A stretch of 12,695 nucleotides of DNA from Massilia sp. (GTDB taxonomy: Bacteria > Pseudomonadota > Gammaproteobacteria > Burkholderiales > Burkholderiaceae_D). The notes beneath the pieces are model-generated. The model worked only from the letters and a program-made list of their open reading frames with translations. It ran no database searches and was not told the origin of the DNA. The DNA lies in assembly GCA_028291845.1 (NCBI GenBank), contig JAQGNM010000444.1, positions 1-12,695 on the forward strand, read 5' to 3'. How positions within the stretch are numbered: position 1 is the stretch's first letter; every line of letters starts with the position of its first letter. The position numbers were made by a program, and so were the translations under genes. Of the stretch, positions 1-10,203 are shown piece by piece.

Positions 1-610
1 TGGCGCGGCTGGCGCGCTCCGCCCGGCCGGCGCCGGCATGGCTGCCGAAGCGTTCGCGGCCCGGCCAGTCGCGCCCGGCCCAGGCCGCACCGGAGCGGTC
101 GTGGCCCGGTTCGTAATCGAGATAGAAGCCGTCGCCGTTGAGGCGAAAGAAGGTGTCGGGAATGGCCGCCAGCACGGCGCGGTTCTGGGCGTCGGCCATG
201 CGCAGGCGAACGATGGCGTCGCTGGCGCGCAGCACGTACAGTACGCGGTGGCCGAGGATCGGCCAATTGATCGGTTTCGACACGAAATCGGTGGCGCCCA
301 CCTCGTAGGCGTTGGTGACCGCTTCGATGTCGTCGCCGCCGGTGACCATGATGATCGGCACCGGCGCGCCGGTTTCGATGCGGCGGATTTCGCGGCAGGC
401 GGAAAAGCCGTCCATGTTCGGCATTTCGACGTCGAGCAGGATCAGGTCCGGCGCCATGCTCTGAAAATAGGTCACGGCCTGAACGCCGTCCTCGGCTTCG
501 ATGCCGTCCAGGCCGACCTGGCTGAGCATTTCCAGCATCAGCAGGCGCATCACCGGATCGTCGTCCGCCACCAGGACCACGCCACGTTTGTTGGGGGGAA
601 GTGAGGCCAT
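1..610 (-). CDS. Response regulator with receiver and PAS domain (partial; C-terminus beyond window)
   Basis: About 203 residues are visible. Residues 10-125 form a receiver (REC) domain: acidic pair D16/D17, phospho-acceptor D60 in LLDVEMP, T90 and the conserved lysine K112 in SKP. From about residue 135 the text AVLAAIPDTFFRLNGDG looks like the start of a PAS domain, so this is a cytoplasmic multidomain regulator. The output domain is cut off; a GGDEF or GGDEF-EAL output would be usual for REC-PAS proteins of this kind, but that is inference. The ATG at 610 lies one nucleotide after the TGA of the upstream hybrid kinase, in the order TGA-C-ATG, so the two are almost certainly co-transcribed and translationally coupled, and the kinase HPt is the natural phosphodonor. 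The receiver itself is certain; the full architecture is not. Confidence 0.88.
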   Translation of the reverse strand, partial: MASLPPNKRGVVLVADDDPVMRLLMLEMLSQVGLDGIEAEDGVQAVTYFQSMAPDLILLDVEMPNMDGFSACREIRRIETGAPVPIIMVTGGDDIEAVTNAYEVGATDFVSKPINWPILGHRVLYVLRASDAIVRLRMADAQNRAVLAAIPDTFFRLNGDGFYLDYEPGHDRSGAAWAGRDWPGRERFGSHAGAGRAERASRA

Positions 611-611
611 G

Positions 612-3503
<2,892 letters not shown>

Positions 3504-3803
3504 GGCACACCTGCGTGGATGAGACGGTGAAAAATCAGGCGCTTGCGCGCGCTTTTCGCGGACGGAACTATTCCAGCAGAAAAAATATACGGGGAAAGAT
3601 TGGCTCCAAGCTTGATATGACGCAAACGGTTATGGTCTTGGCGGCAACAGATAGGTGATTAGATTTCTGGTTGGAAAAGTTGTGTGCCATGGCGTTATAC
3701 AGGGCGAACGGAGCATGTTTTATATGAAACGCGCGCCTGATTGCCTGCCGGCGTAGACGTGCCGGAGCCTCGATAGCGAACAGCCTGCCCGCCACTGCCT
3801 GCC
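3504..3803. other. Intergenic stretch between ybdD and the hybrid kinase gene
   Basis: 300 bases with no convincing gene. It is visibly more AT-rich than its surroundings, notably at 3580-3730. It contains the weak candidate kinase promoter listed separately and a small inverted repeat at 3748-3765 (CCGGC, 8-nt loop, GCCGG) about 40 nt after the ybdD stop, with no T-run. A 75-codon minus-strand frame beginning with GTG at 3795 crosses it but does not show the GC-biased codon use of the neighbours. Confidence 0.5.
3582..3609 (-). promoter_or_regulatory. Candidate sigma-70 promoter for the hybrid kinase gene
   Basis: On the minus strand TTGGAG (3609-3604) is followed after 16 nt by TATTTT (3587-3582), giving 3 of 6 and 4 of 6 matches to consensus, about 80 nt upstream of the kinase ATG in an AT-rich patch. 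The match is weak and rests on position and base composition only. Confidence 0.3.
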
Positions 3804-4049
3804 TCAGCAGCAGCCGCCTTGCTTGCCGTTACCGTAGCGCGCCTGCTGGCGCTCGCGGAAAAATTCTTCGTAAGACATCACAGCTTGCCCGGGATGCGCC
3901 GCCTGGATATGCGCGACATAGCGCTCGTAGTCGGGCAGCCCGACCATCAGGCGCAAGCTTTGGCCAAGATATTTACCGAACTTGCCGCCGGCATCGGCCA
4001 CCCCGGCGCAGCGCGCCGCCAACTCACCGAGTAATAGTGCGTTCAACAT
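3804..4049 (-). CDS. ybdD: YbdD/YjiX family small protein, partner of CstA-type transporter
   Basis: 81 residues, slightly longer than the ~65-residue E. coli YbdD. The family signature is clear: KFGKYLGQSLRLMVGLPDYERY at 23-44 and MSYEEFFRERQQARYG at 58-73, ending in Gly-Gly-Cys-Cys as the E. coli protein ends in Cys-Cys. In E. coli, YbdD and YjiX are small proteins needed for transport by CstA and BtsT respectively (established for those proteins). Here the gene lies 59 nt downstream of cstA on the same strand, the usual order, so they should form one transcript. An AAGGG/CAGG stretch precedes the ATG at 4049. The Pfam family is named as a putative selenoprotein family, but this copy ends at a TGA after two Cys codons, like E. 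coli, so a plain stop is preferred. The family call is near certain. Confidence 0.93.
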   Translation of the reverse strand: MLNALLLGELAARCAGVADAGGKFGKYLGQSLRLMVGLPDYERYVAHIQAAHPGQAVMSYEEFFRERQQARYGNGKQGGCC

Positions 4050-4094
4050 TTTGCCTGCCCTTCATTCATGGCTGCCGTGCACTAATCCTTGGGG

Positions 4095-4109
4095 GCGTCG
4101 CGGCGACGC
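4095..4109 (-). repeat. GC-rich hairpin at the cstA stop codon
   Basis: GCGTC-GCGGC-GACGC is a perfect 5-bp stem with a 5-nt loop that overlaps the last base of the cstA TAG, in the 59-nt gap before ybdD. There is no T-run, so it is unlikely to be an intrinsic terminator. It could act as an mRNA-stability or attenuation element between the transporter and its small partner; that is inference. Confidence 0.35.
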
Positions 4110-6189
4110 TAAGGCGATCCCGCCTGTGCCCACGGCGCCAGCGCATACGGGGTCTCGTGCGCGCTCGGCGACGTGCTGGTGCGCGCCTGCATGACCGTGC
4201 GCCAGCCGTACACCAGCACGGCGACCACCACCAGCATGAATAACGCGGCCAATGACGCATCGACGTAGTCGTTGAAAACAATGCGGCGCATCTCCTCCAT
4301 CGACTTGGCCGGCGCCAGCACGATGTCGCGGTCGATCGCCGCCTGGAATCGGCGCGCGTGGGCGACGAATCCCACGCTCACATCGCTGGCGAAGATTTTT
4401 TGCCAGCCGGCGGTGAGGGTGCAGACCAGCAGCCAGATGGTGGGAAGGATGGTCACCCAGGCGTAGCGGCCCCGTTTCATTTTGAACAGGACGCAGGTGG
4501 CCAGCACCAGCGCGATGCCGGCGAGCATCTGGTTGGCGATGCCAAACAGTGGCCACAAGGTATTGATGCCACCCAGCGGATCGATCACGCCCTGGTACAA
4601 AAAATAGTCCCAGGCGCCCACGCACAGCGAGGTGGCGATCAGGTTGGCGGGCAGGGAATCGGTACGTTTGACCGCGGGTGCCATCACCCCAGCAAGTCCT
4701 GCAGCATGAAGCGGCCGGCGCGCGTGCCGGCATCGACGGCGGTGAGGATGAACAGGGCTTCGAACAGGATGGCGAAGTGGTACCAGAACGCCATCATGGC
4801 CGGACCGCCCAGGGTGCCGGCGAGAATATTCGCCATGCCGACCGCAGGGTGGGCGCGCCCCCCGCACGCGAGATGATCGACAGTTCGCCGACGTCGTGCG
4901 CGGTCCGGGTCAGCACCTCCGGGGTGATGACGAAGCCGAGCTGCCCCACCGCCGCCGCGGCCGACTGGGCGGTGGCGCCGAGCAGCCCGGGCGGGCTGTT
5001 CATTGCAAAATAAATGCCAGGATCGATGGTCGACGCCGCCACAAGCGCCATGATGGCGACAAAAGACTCCATCAGCATGGCGCCATAGCCGATCAGGCGC
5101 GCATGCTGCTCGTTTTCGATCATCTTCGGCGTGGTGCCCGAGGCGATCAGGGCGTGAAAGCCGGACACCGCGCCGCAGGCGATGGTGATGAACAGAAACG
5201 GAAACAGCGTGCCCGACCACACCGGCCCGCTGCCGTCGATGAAGCGGGTGACCGCCGGCATGCGCAGGTGGGGCGCCACCACGTGGATGCCCACCGCCAG
5301 TCCGAGAATGGTGCCGATCCTCAGAAAGGTCGACAGGTAATCGCGGCGCCAGCAACAGCCAGGCCGGGATGACGGCGGCAACAAAGCCGTAGCCGATCAG
5401 CATCCCGGTCAGCTGCGGCCCGCTGAAGGTGAACATCGGCGCCAGCGCGGCGGAATCATGCACATACTGGCCGGCAAGAATGGCCAGCATCAGCAGCACG
5501 AAGCCGATCGCCGACACTTCGCCGATGCGGCCGACCCGGATGAAGCGCAAATAAATGCCCATGAACAGGGCGATGGGGACAGTGGCGAACACCGTGAAGC
5601 AGCCCCACGGCGAACCGGTCAGCGCCTTGACGACGATCAGCGCCAGCACGGCGAGGATGATGACCATGATCAGGAAGGTGCCGAGCAGGGCGATGACACC
5701 AGGTATCGGTCCCAGCTCGGACTTGATCAGTTCGCCCAGCGAGCGGCCGTCGCGGCGCATGGACATGAACAGCACCATGAAATCCTGCACGGCGCCGGCG
5801 AACACCACGCCGGCGAGGCTCCACAGCACGCCGGGCAAATATCCCATTTGCGCGGCCAGCACCGGACCGACCAGCGGCCCGGCGCCGGCGATGGCGGCGA
5901 AGTGGTGGCCGAACAGCACGTAGCGGTTGGTGGGGACGTAATCGAGCCCGTCGTTGTGTTTGTAGGCCGGCGTTTCGCGCTTCGGGTCGAGGCCGACCAC
6001 GCGCGTGGCGATGAAACGGCTGTAGTAACGATAGGCGATCAGGTAGGTACAGACGGCCGCCGCCACGACCCACACGGCGTTGATGGTTTCTCCCCGCTTG
6101 AGGCCGACGTAGCCGAGCGCCGCGGCGCCGAGCAGGGCAATGGCGGCCCAGCCGGCTTGGCGCAGCAGTGTATTGATCGCCCGGTTCAT
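4109..6189 (-). pseudogene. cstA: CstA carbon-starvation (peptide/pyruvate) transporter, three frameshifts
   Basis: The minus-strand text encodes a full CstA across frames; repaired it is about 694 residues, against ~701 in E. coli. Segment 1 (6189 to ~5342) runs from MNRAINTLLRQAGW through NDGLDYVPTNRYVLFGHHFA to AAVIPAWLLLAPR. Two nucleotides (CG) are then missing at 5341-5345, where DYLSTF should follow. Segment 2 (~5340 to 4845) carries GTLFPFLFITIACGAVSGFH to RAGGAPTL. One G is missing at 4844/4845, which restores the first frame for AVGMANILAG to QDLLG. One G is missing from the G-run at ~4684-4688, producing a TGA. Segment 3 (VMAPAVKRTDSLPAN to the TAG at 4109) completes the C-terminus. 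ATG 6189 is chosen because GGGAGA precedes it and it matches the family N-terminus. This is a multi-pass inner-membrane transporter paired with ybdD. As written only ~280 native residues would be made. All lesions are small deletions in GC-rich or homopolymer sequence, so sequencing error is a real alternative. Confidence 0.9.
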
Positions 6190-6445
6190 CGCCGCTCTCC
6201 CGATTGGTGGTGAGGGTTGGAGTGGGGCGGCGAGGGAAAATTCATCGGCCCTGCGGGCGATACGATCTGTATCAATATCCACCAGCCTCGACAATGGCGT
6301 CGGCCCCGATTTTCGCCAGGCGCATAGCCGGTTTTAATCCGTGCCAGCCATGCGACATTCATATGAATTCCTGTATGCAACTCGGATGCGCTTGGTGTTA
6401 CACTCGATTCAACCAAGGCCGACCTTCTGCGCGGCAGGTCAAAGG
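6190..6445. other. Divergent intergenic region between cstA and the HDOD gene
   Basis: About 300 nt to the HDOD start at 6497. It holds the cstA ribosome binding site (GGGAGA on the minus strand, ~6200), a 12-bp perfect palindrome (6357-6368) and, beyond 6446, the plus-strand promoter. A weak minus-strand candidate for cstA is TTGTCG followed after 17 nt by TACAGA (about 6298 to 6270). The frame upstream of cstA ATG 6189 is open to 6294 but does not match the family N-terminus. Confidence 0.5.
6357..6368. promoter_or_regulatory. Perfect 12-bp palindrome, possible operator
   Basis: ATTCATATGAAT is a perfect dyad in the divergent region, about 170 nt upstream of the cstA start and about 80 nt upstream of the plus-strand -35 box. 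It could be a dimeric repressor or activator site serving either gene. An AT-rich 12-mer dyad in a GC-rich genome is uncommon, but a chance occurrence cannot be excluded. Confidence 0.3.
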
Positions 6446-6474
6446 TTGCCCTGGGGTAATTTCTCCACTATGAT
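6446..6474 (+). promoter_or_regulatory. Sigma-70 promoter of the HDOD / GGDEF-EAL operon
   Basis: TTGCCC (6446-6451) and TATGAT (6469-6474) are separated by exactly 17 nt, matching consensus at 4 of 6 and 5 of 6 positions. Transcription should begin near 6481. This decides the start of the next gene: the in-frame ATGs at 6470 and 6473 lie inside the -10 box, so translation must begin at 6497 or 6503 on this transcript. Confidence 0.7.
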
Positions 6475-6496
6475 GGGATGTATTACACATACCGAC

Positions 6497-7849
6497 ATGC
6501 AGATGGTCGCCACCGACACCACCCACTTTCCGCTGGTCGACTTGCGCGCTGTGTCGAACGGCGCCGATCAATGGGTTGCCATCAGCGCCCGGTTGGTGGA
6601 CAGCGACGACAACGGCGACAGCGGCATTGCCGACAGTGGCATTGCCGCCGGCGCGGCCGCAGCGGGAAACGATGGCGTCCAGCCGGCCTCTGCCTGGCAG
6701 GCCGTGTTCGAGGGCAACGATCTACTGACCGCCATCGCCCCGCTCGATTGCATCGTCCACCTGCGTAGCGTCAAACTTTTAAGCGCGCCGTTGGTAGCAA
6801 GATTGCCCGCCAGCCGGGTGCTGTTTGCCGTCGATGTGGGGGCACTTGACGAAGACGACGCCGTGCGCCAGCTGTCCGGCTTGCAACAAGCCGGCTACCG
6901 CGTCCTGGTCGACGGTGCAACCGGCGCCGGCACCGTACTGCCGCCGACCCTGCGCGCTATCGCCCACGACTGCGCCGACCCGCTCACTTTCGCTGCCCCG
7001 CTGGCTGCGGTGTTCGGCCCGCACCTGGCGCACGGCGTCGACACCCCCGCCCTGTTCGACGCCTGCGGCCAGGCCGGCTTCGCCTGGTTCAGCGGCGACT
7101 ACGCCTTGCAGGCGAGCGCGCTGGCCGACCATGCCGACGCCGCCGAGGATGGCTTGACGGCGCGCCGCCTGTTGAAGCTGCTGGGCCTGTTGCTGACCGA
7201 TGCCGATACCCGCGTCATCGAAACGCAGCTGAAGCAGGACCCGGCGCTGTGCTACCACCTGCTGCGGCTGGTGAACTCGGCGGCGTTCGCGCCGCCCACG
7301 CCGATCCACGATTTTGCCCAAGCCATCGATCATCTCGGCCGGCGCCAGTTGCTGCGCTGGCTGCAGCTGTTGCTGTACGCCCGCCCACGCGCCGACGGCC
7401 TGATCAATCCGCTGTTGCCGATCGCCGCCCGGTGCGCCGCCCAGATCGAATCGTTGTGCAAGCAGCACGGCTACGGCCGCGATGAGCAGGACCTGGCGTT
7501 CCAGGTCGGCGTGTTTTCCCTGCTTGACGTGCTGCTGCGGATACCGATGGCGGAGATTGTGTCGGCGCTGATGTTGCCGCCCGACCTGGCCGGCGCCTTG
7601 CTCGAGCGCAGCGGCGTGCTCGGCCGCCTGCTGGCGCTGGTGGAAGCGTCGGGCGTCGCTACGTCGGGCGTCGCTACGTCGCGCGTCGTTACGTCGGGCG
7701 TCGTTACGTCGGGCGTCGTTACGTCGGGCGTCGCTACGCCCGCGGCCGCCGCCGCGCTACTGGCGGCCGCCGGCGTGACGCCGCAGCAATGGTGGCGCAG
7801 TCAGCTGCACGCCTTCCACTGGGCGATCCAGGTCAGCCGGAATTTATAA
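6497..7849 (+). CDS. HDOD-domain protein with degenerate EAL domain (YuxH-like)
   Basis: 450 residues from ATG 6497. The frame is open from further upstream, but the promoter's -10 box covers the earlier ATGs; 6503 is an equally possible start and neither has a clear Shine-Dalgarno. Residues ~12-205 follow an EAL-type fold without its catalytic residues: LVDLRAVSNG at the start, LLSAPLVARLPASRVLFAVD where the EAL core should be, LVDGATGAG in place of LDDFGTG, and GFAWFSGDYAL in place of the QGYLFSKP strand. Residues ~223-378 are an HDOD domain (RRLLKLLGLLLTDADTRVIE, DPALCYHLLRLVNSAAF). This resembles YuxH/EAL-HDOD proteins, which do not hydrolyse c-di-GMP themselves and serve as signalling scaffolds. 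Two low-complexity linkers carry 15-bp tandem repeats (listed). The stop TAA is one nucleotide before the next ATG, so it is cotranscribed with the GGDEF-EAL gene and is a plausible partner or regulator of it. Confidence 0.85.
   Translation: MQMVATDTTHFPLVDLRAVSNGADQWVAISARLVDSDDNGDSGIADSGIAAGAAAAGNDGVQPASAWQAVFEGNDLLTAIAPLDCIVHLRSVKLLSAPLVARLPASRVLFAVDVGALDEDDAVRQLSGLQQAGYRVLVDGATGAGTVLPPTLRAIAHDCADPLTFAAPLAAVFGPHLAHGVDTPALFDACGQAGFAWFSGDYALQASALADHADAAEDGLTARRLLKLLGLLLTDADTRVIETQLKQDPALCYHLLRLVNSAAFAPPTPIHDFAQAIDHLGRRQLLRWLQLLLYARPRADGLINPLLPIAARCAAQIESLCKQHGYGRDEQDLAFQVGVFSLLDVLLRIPMAEIVSALMLPPDLAGALLERSGVLGRLLALVEASGVATSGVATSRVVTSGVVTSGVVTSGVATPAAAAALLAAAGVTPQQWWRSQLHAFHWAIQVSRNL
6617..6646 (+). 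repeat. Two tandem copies of a 15-bp unit in the HDOD gene
   Basis: GACAGCGGCATTGCC is followed by GACAGTGGCATTGCC, one mismatch, in frame, encoding Asp-Ser-Gly-Ile-Ala twice. It lies in a Gly/Ala-rich insertion within the degenerate EAL region and has the same period as the longer array at 7649. Confidence 0.85.
7649..7738 (+). repeat. In-frame minisatellite, six 15-bp units
   Basis: Six contiguous units of TCGGGCGTCGCTACG (units 1, 2 and 6 identical; 4 and 5 share a C to T change; 3 has that change plus G to C) encode the pentapeptides SGVAT, SGVAT, SRVVT, SGVVT, SGVVT, SGVAT. The array follows the HDOD domain and precedes an Ala-rich C-terminal helix. Its period is divisible by three, so slippage would change linker length without breaking the frame. 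Confidence 0.97.
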
Positions 7850-7850
7850 G

Positions 7851-9896
7851 ATGCCCACGCCAGCGGCCGCCGACTTCATCGCCAGCAGCGCCGCCGTGTG
7901 CGACGCAGTGTTGCAGTTGCAGGGCGGCGCTCTGCACGAAGCGCTCGGCCGCATCGCCAGAATTCTGCTGGCCAGCCCGTACGGCATGTTCGATCCGCGC
8001 GCGCACGCGGTGCACGGCGCGCAGGCAGGGCAGCCTCCGGTCGGAGTTGGTCAGCTGCGCCAGCCGGTGGCGGGTACGGACAGCGTGTTCGGTTGCTACA
8101 TCGTGTTCGGCCGCAGCCGTTACACCGACGAGGACCGCCACCTGCTGGCCAGCCTCGCCAAGCTGACCGCCAGCCTGCTGCAGCTGCACGCCGCGCGCCA
8201 CGACCCGTCCACCCAATCGACCGAGGCCGAGGCGCAGCTGTCGCGCCAGACGCAAATTCTCGACAAGATCCAGGAATCGGTGCTGACGCTCGACGGCGGC
8301 GGCTACATCACCAGCTGGAACAAGGGCGCTGAACGGCTGTTCGGCTACAGTGCCAGCGAGGCGGTCGGCCAGCACATCCTGTTCCTCTACGTCGACGAAG
8401 ACGCCAATTTTCCCGACGCCTTCGCCGAGCAGGGCGGGCGCATCATGGAAGTGCGCCGCCGCAAGAAATCCGGCGAAGTTTTCTGGGCCAGCCTGACGCT
8501 GTCGCCCTTGCTCGACCCCAATGGGCGCCAGAGCGGCCTGATCGCCTACATCGCCGACATCACCGGCCGCAAGCAGGCTGAAGAGCGCTTGCACCATCTG
8601 GCCTATTACGACGCACTGACCAATCTGCCCAACCGTACCCTGCTGGCCAAACTGCTCGACCAGGGCCTGGCCATGGCGCAACGCAAGGACATGGCCGGCT
8701 GCGTCTTGTTCATCGACTTGAACCGCTTTAAATGGATCAACGACACCTTGGGGCGCGCCATCGGCGACGAATTGCTGCGCCAGGTATCGCTGCGCCTGAA
8801 AGGGGCGCTGCGCGAGGAAGACATCGTGGCGCGCTTGTCGGGTGATGAATTCGTCGTCGGCCTGTTCGACATCCGCCAGCATTTCGAGGCGACCACCGTG
8901 GCGCAGAAGCTGCAAGCATCGCTGGTGCAGCCGTTCATGATCGAAGGCCACGACCTGCGGGTCGGCGCCAGCATCGGCATCAGCGTCTATCCGCAGGACG
9001 GAGGCGATGCCGAAACGCTGCTGCGCCTGGCCGACATCGCCATGGCCCGCGCCAAGCAGGGCCACGACAACCTCGAGGACAGCGTCGCCTTCTACAGCCT
9101 CGACATGAACCACGGCATGCACGAAAGAATGCGTATCGAGTCCGGGCTGCGCCACGCCCTCGGCCATGGCGAGCTGCTGCTGCATTACCAGGCGAAATTC
9201 GCCATCGACGACATCCGCATCATCGGCGCCGAAGCGCTGGTGCGCTGGCAGCACCCCGAACGCGGCCTGGTGCCGCCCGCCGAGTTCATTCCGCTGGCCG
9301 AAACGACCGGCCTGATCGTGCAAGTGGGCGAGTGGGTGCTCGAAGCGGCCTGCGCCCAGGCGGCGATCTGGCAAAGCGCCGGCTTGCCGGTGCTGCGCAT
9401 TGCGATCAATGTCTCGGCGCGCGAATTCACGCCCGCTTTACCGGTGCGCGTGGCCGCCACCCTGGCGCGCTATCAACTGGCGCCCGAATGGCTGGAACTG
9501 GAAATCACCGAAAGCGCCTTGATGCACGATATCGGCCGGGTGATCGAGATCATGGACAGCATCAACGCGCTGGGCGTGACCCTGTCGCTGGACGATTTCG
9601 GCACCGGCTATTCGAGCCTGTCGTACCTGAAAAGGTTCCCCATCCAGAGTTTGAAAATCGACCGCTCGTTCACCATGGGCTTGCCGGACGACCCCAGCGA
9701 CTGCGCGATCGCCACCACCATCATCGGCATCGGCCAAAAGCTCGGCCACCGCGTCATCGCCGAGGGTGTCGAGACGGTCGAGCAAATGGAATTCCTGCGC
9801 AAGTCCGGCTGCGACGAGGTGCAGGGCTACCTGTTCTCCAAGCCGCTCGGCGCCGAAGCGTTCGAGAAGGCTTTGCGGGAGAACTGGTTGTTATAG
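7851..9896 (+). CDS. Bifunctional-type c-di-GMP enzyme: GAF-like, PAS, GGDEF, EAL
   Basis: 681 residues, no membrane segment seen. Residues ~1-115 resemble a short GAF domain (FGCYIVFGRSRYTDEDRHLL at 80-99). PAS spans ~128-240 (ILDKIQESVLTLDGGGYITS, ending IADITGRKQAEERL). GGDEF spans ~250-410: metal-binding D289, N297, D306, and the signature as SGDEF (330-334) with an intact inhibitory I-site R321xxD324 five residues before it; the usual LGH is LGR (R302). EAL spans ~425-675 with a complete catalytic set: E461 (EALVRW), N520, E551, D581/D582 (DDFGTGYSS), K602, E638 and Q658. Phosphodiesterase activity is therefore expected; cyclase activity is possible, or the GGDEF may act as a GTP-sensing domain. 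ATG 7851 lies one nucleotide after the HDOD gene's TAA with only a weak GGA upstream, which points to translational coupling. PAS and GAF-like domains suggest control by a small ligand. Confidence 0.95.
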   Translation: MPTPAAADFIASSAAVCDAVLQLQGGALHEALGRIARILLASPYGMFDPRAHAVHGAQAGQPPVGVGQLRQPVAGTDSVFGCYIVFGRSRYTDEDRHLLASLAKLTASLLQLHAARHDPSTQSTEAEAQLSRQTQILDKIQESVLTLDGGGYITSWNKGAERLFGYSASEAVGQHILFLYVDEDANFPDAFAEQGGRIMEVRRRKKSGEVFWASLTLSPLLDPNGRQSGLIAYIADITGRKQAEERLHHLAYYDALTNLPNRTLLAKLLDQGLAMAQRKDMAGCVLFIDLNRFKWINDTLGRAIGDELLRQVSLRLKGALREEDIVARLSGDEFVVGLFDIRQHFEATTVAQKLQASLVQPFMIEGHDLRVGASIGISVYPQDGGDAETLLRLADIAMARAKQGHDNLEDSVAFYSLDMNHGMHERMRIESGLRHALGHGELLLHYQAKFAIDDIRIIGAEALVRWQHPERGLVPPAEFIPLAETTGLIVQVGEWVLEAACAQAAIWQSAGLPVLRIAINVSAREFTPALPVRVAATLARYQLAPEWLELEITESALMHDIGRVIEIMDSINALGVTLSLDDFGTGYSSLSYLKRFPIQSLKIDRSFTMGLPDDPSDCAIATTIIGIGQKLGHRVIAEGVETVEQMEFLRKSGCDEVQGYLFSKPLGAEAFEKALRENWLL

Positions 9897-9915
9897 TGGT
9901 AGCTAGCCGCTAGTG

Positions 9916-9961
9916 GGGGTCTGGCGCTTGGTCCGAATGCGGCCCAGCCTGACCCCGTTTT
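9916..9961 (+). terminator. Hairpin with short T-run after the GGDEF-EAL gene
   Basis: GGGGTC (9916-9921) pairs with GACCCC (9951-9956); TGG and CCA inside extend it with a bulge, and GTTTTGT follows. It lies 20 nt after the stop codon and could terminate the two-gene operon. The GGGGTC...GACCCC ends also recall REP-type palindromes, so a dispersed repeat is an alternative reading. Confidence 0.45.
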
Positions 9962-10073
9962 GTCTCTGCCACCAGATTCAAATATGGATATCAGCACGGT
10001 TTTTGGAGGTCGCCTTATCGCACTCGCGCCCACCCCACGGTCCCGTCGCAGCACCAGTGCTGAAAGCATCGAT

Positions 10074-10102
10074 TCGGCTGGCGCTGCCGGCTTATGTATA
10101 AT
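10074..10102 (+). promoter_or_regulatory. Promoter of tRNA-Ser
   Basis: A perfect TATAAT -10 box (10097-10102) sits 11 nt before the mature tRNA, placing the start of transcription just upstream of 10114. The -35 position 17 nt earlier (TTCGGC, 10074-10079) is poor. Confidence 0.65.
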
Positions 10103-10113
10103 GCTGGACTCCA

Positions 10114-10203
10114 GGAAGCGTGGCCGAGTGGTTGAAGGCAGCAGTCTTGAAAACTGCCGACGGTGTGAGCCGTTCGTGAGTTCGAATCTCACCGCTTCCG
10201 CCA
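10114..10203 (+). tRNA. tRNA-Ser, anticodon TGA
   Basis: The acceptor GGAAGCG (10114-10120) pairs with CGCTTCC (10193-10199), discriminator G10200, and CCA is encoded at 10201-10203. The anticodon stem GCAGT/ACTGC encloses the loop CTTGAAA with anticodon TGA (10148-10150). The T-arm GTGAGTTCGAATCTCAC and the long variable arm are those of a class II tRNA, as expected for serine. Ser-TGA reads UCA and other UCN codons. Its 3' end faces the integrase remnant and is the probable attachment site of the former element. Confidence 0.98.

Noticed and set aside
3568..3795. 75-codon minus-strand frame with GTG start after ybdD
   Set aside because: A GAGGCAGG sequence precedes the GTG, but the codons lack local GC3 bias, the region is AT-rich intergenic DNA, and no family is recognisable.
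3804..3806. TGA of ybdD as a selenocysteine codon
   Set aside because: The preceding Cys-Cys is also the natural end of E. coli YbdD, and no convincing SECIS-like hairpin follows the TGA.
6333..6348. Sigma-54 promoter upstream of cstA on the minus strand (TGGCACG)
   Set aside because: The -24 half matches well, but the -12 GC is absent at the required spacing.
7649..7738. Tandem repeats as a CRISPR array
   Set aside because: The units are contiguous 15-mers without spacers and are translated in frame as pentapeptides.
7833..9374. 513-codon minus-strand frame opposite the GGDEF-EAL gene
   Set aside because: Composition is that of a shadow (repeated Gly-Gln-His runs); the plus strand carries complete GGDEF and EAL motifs.
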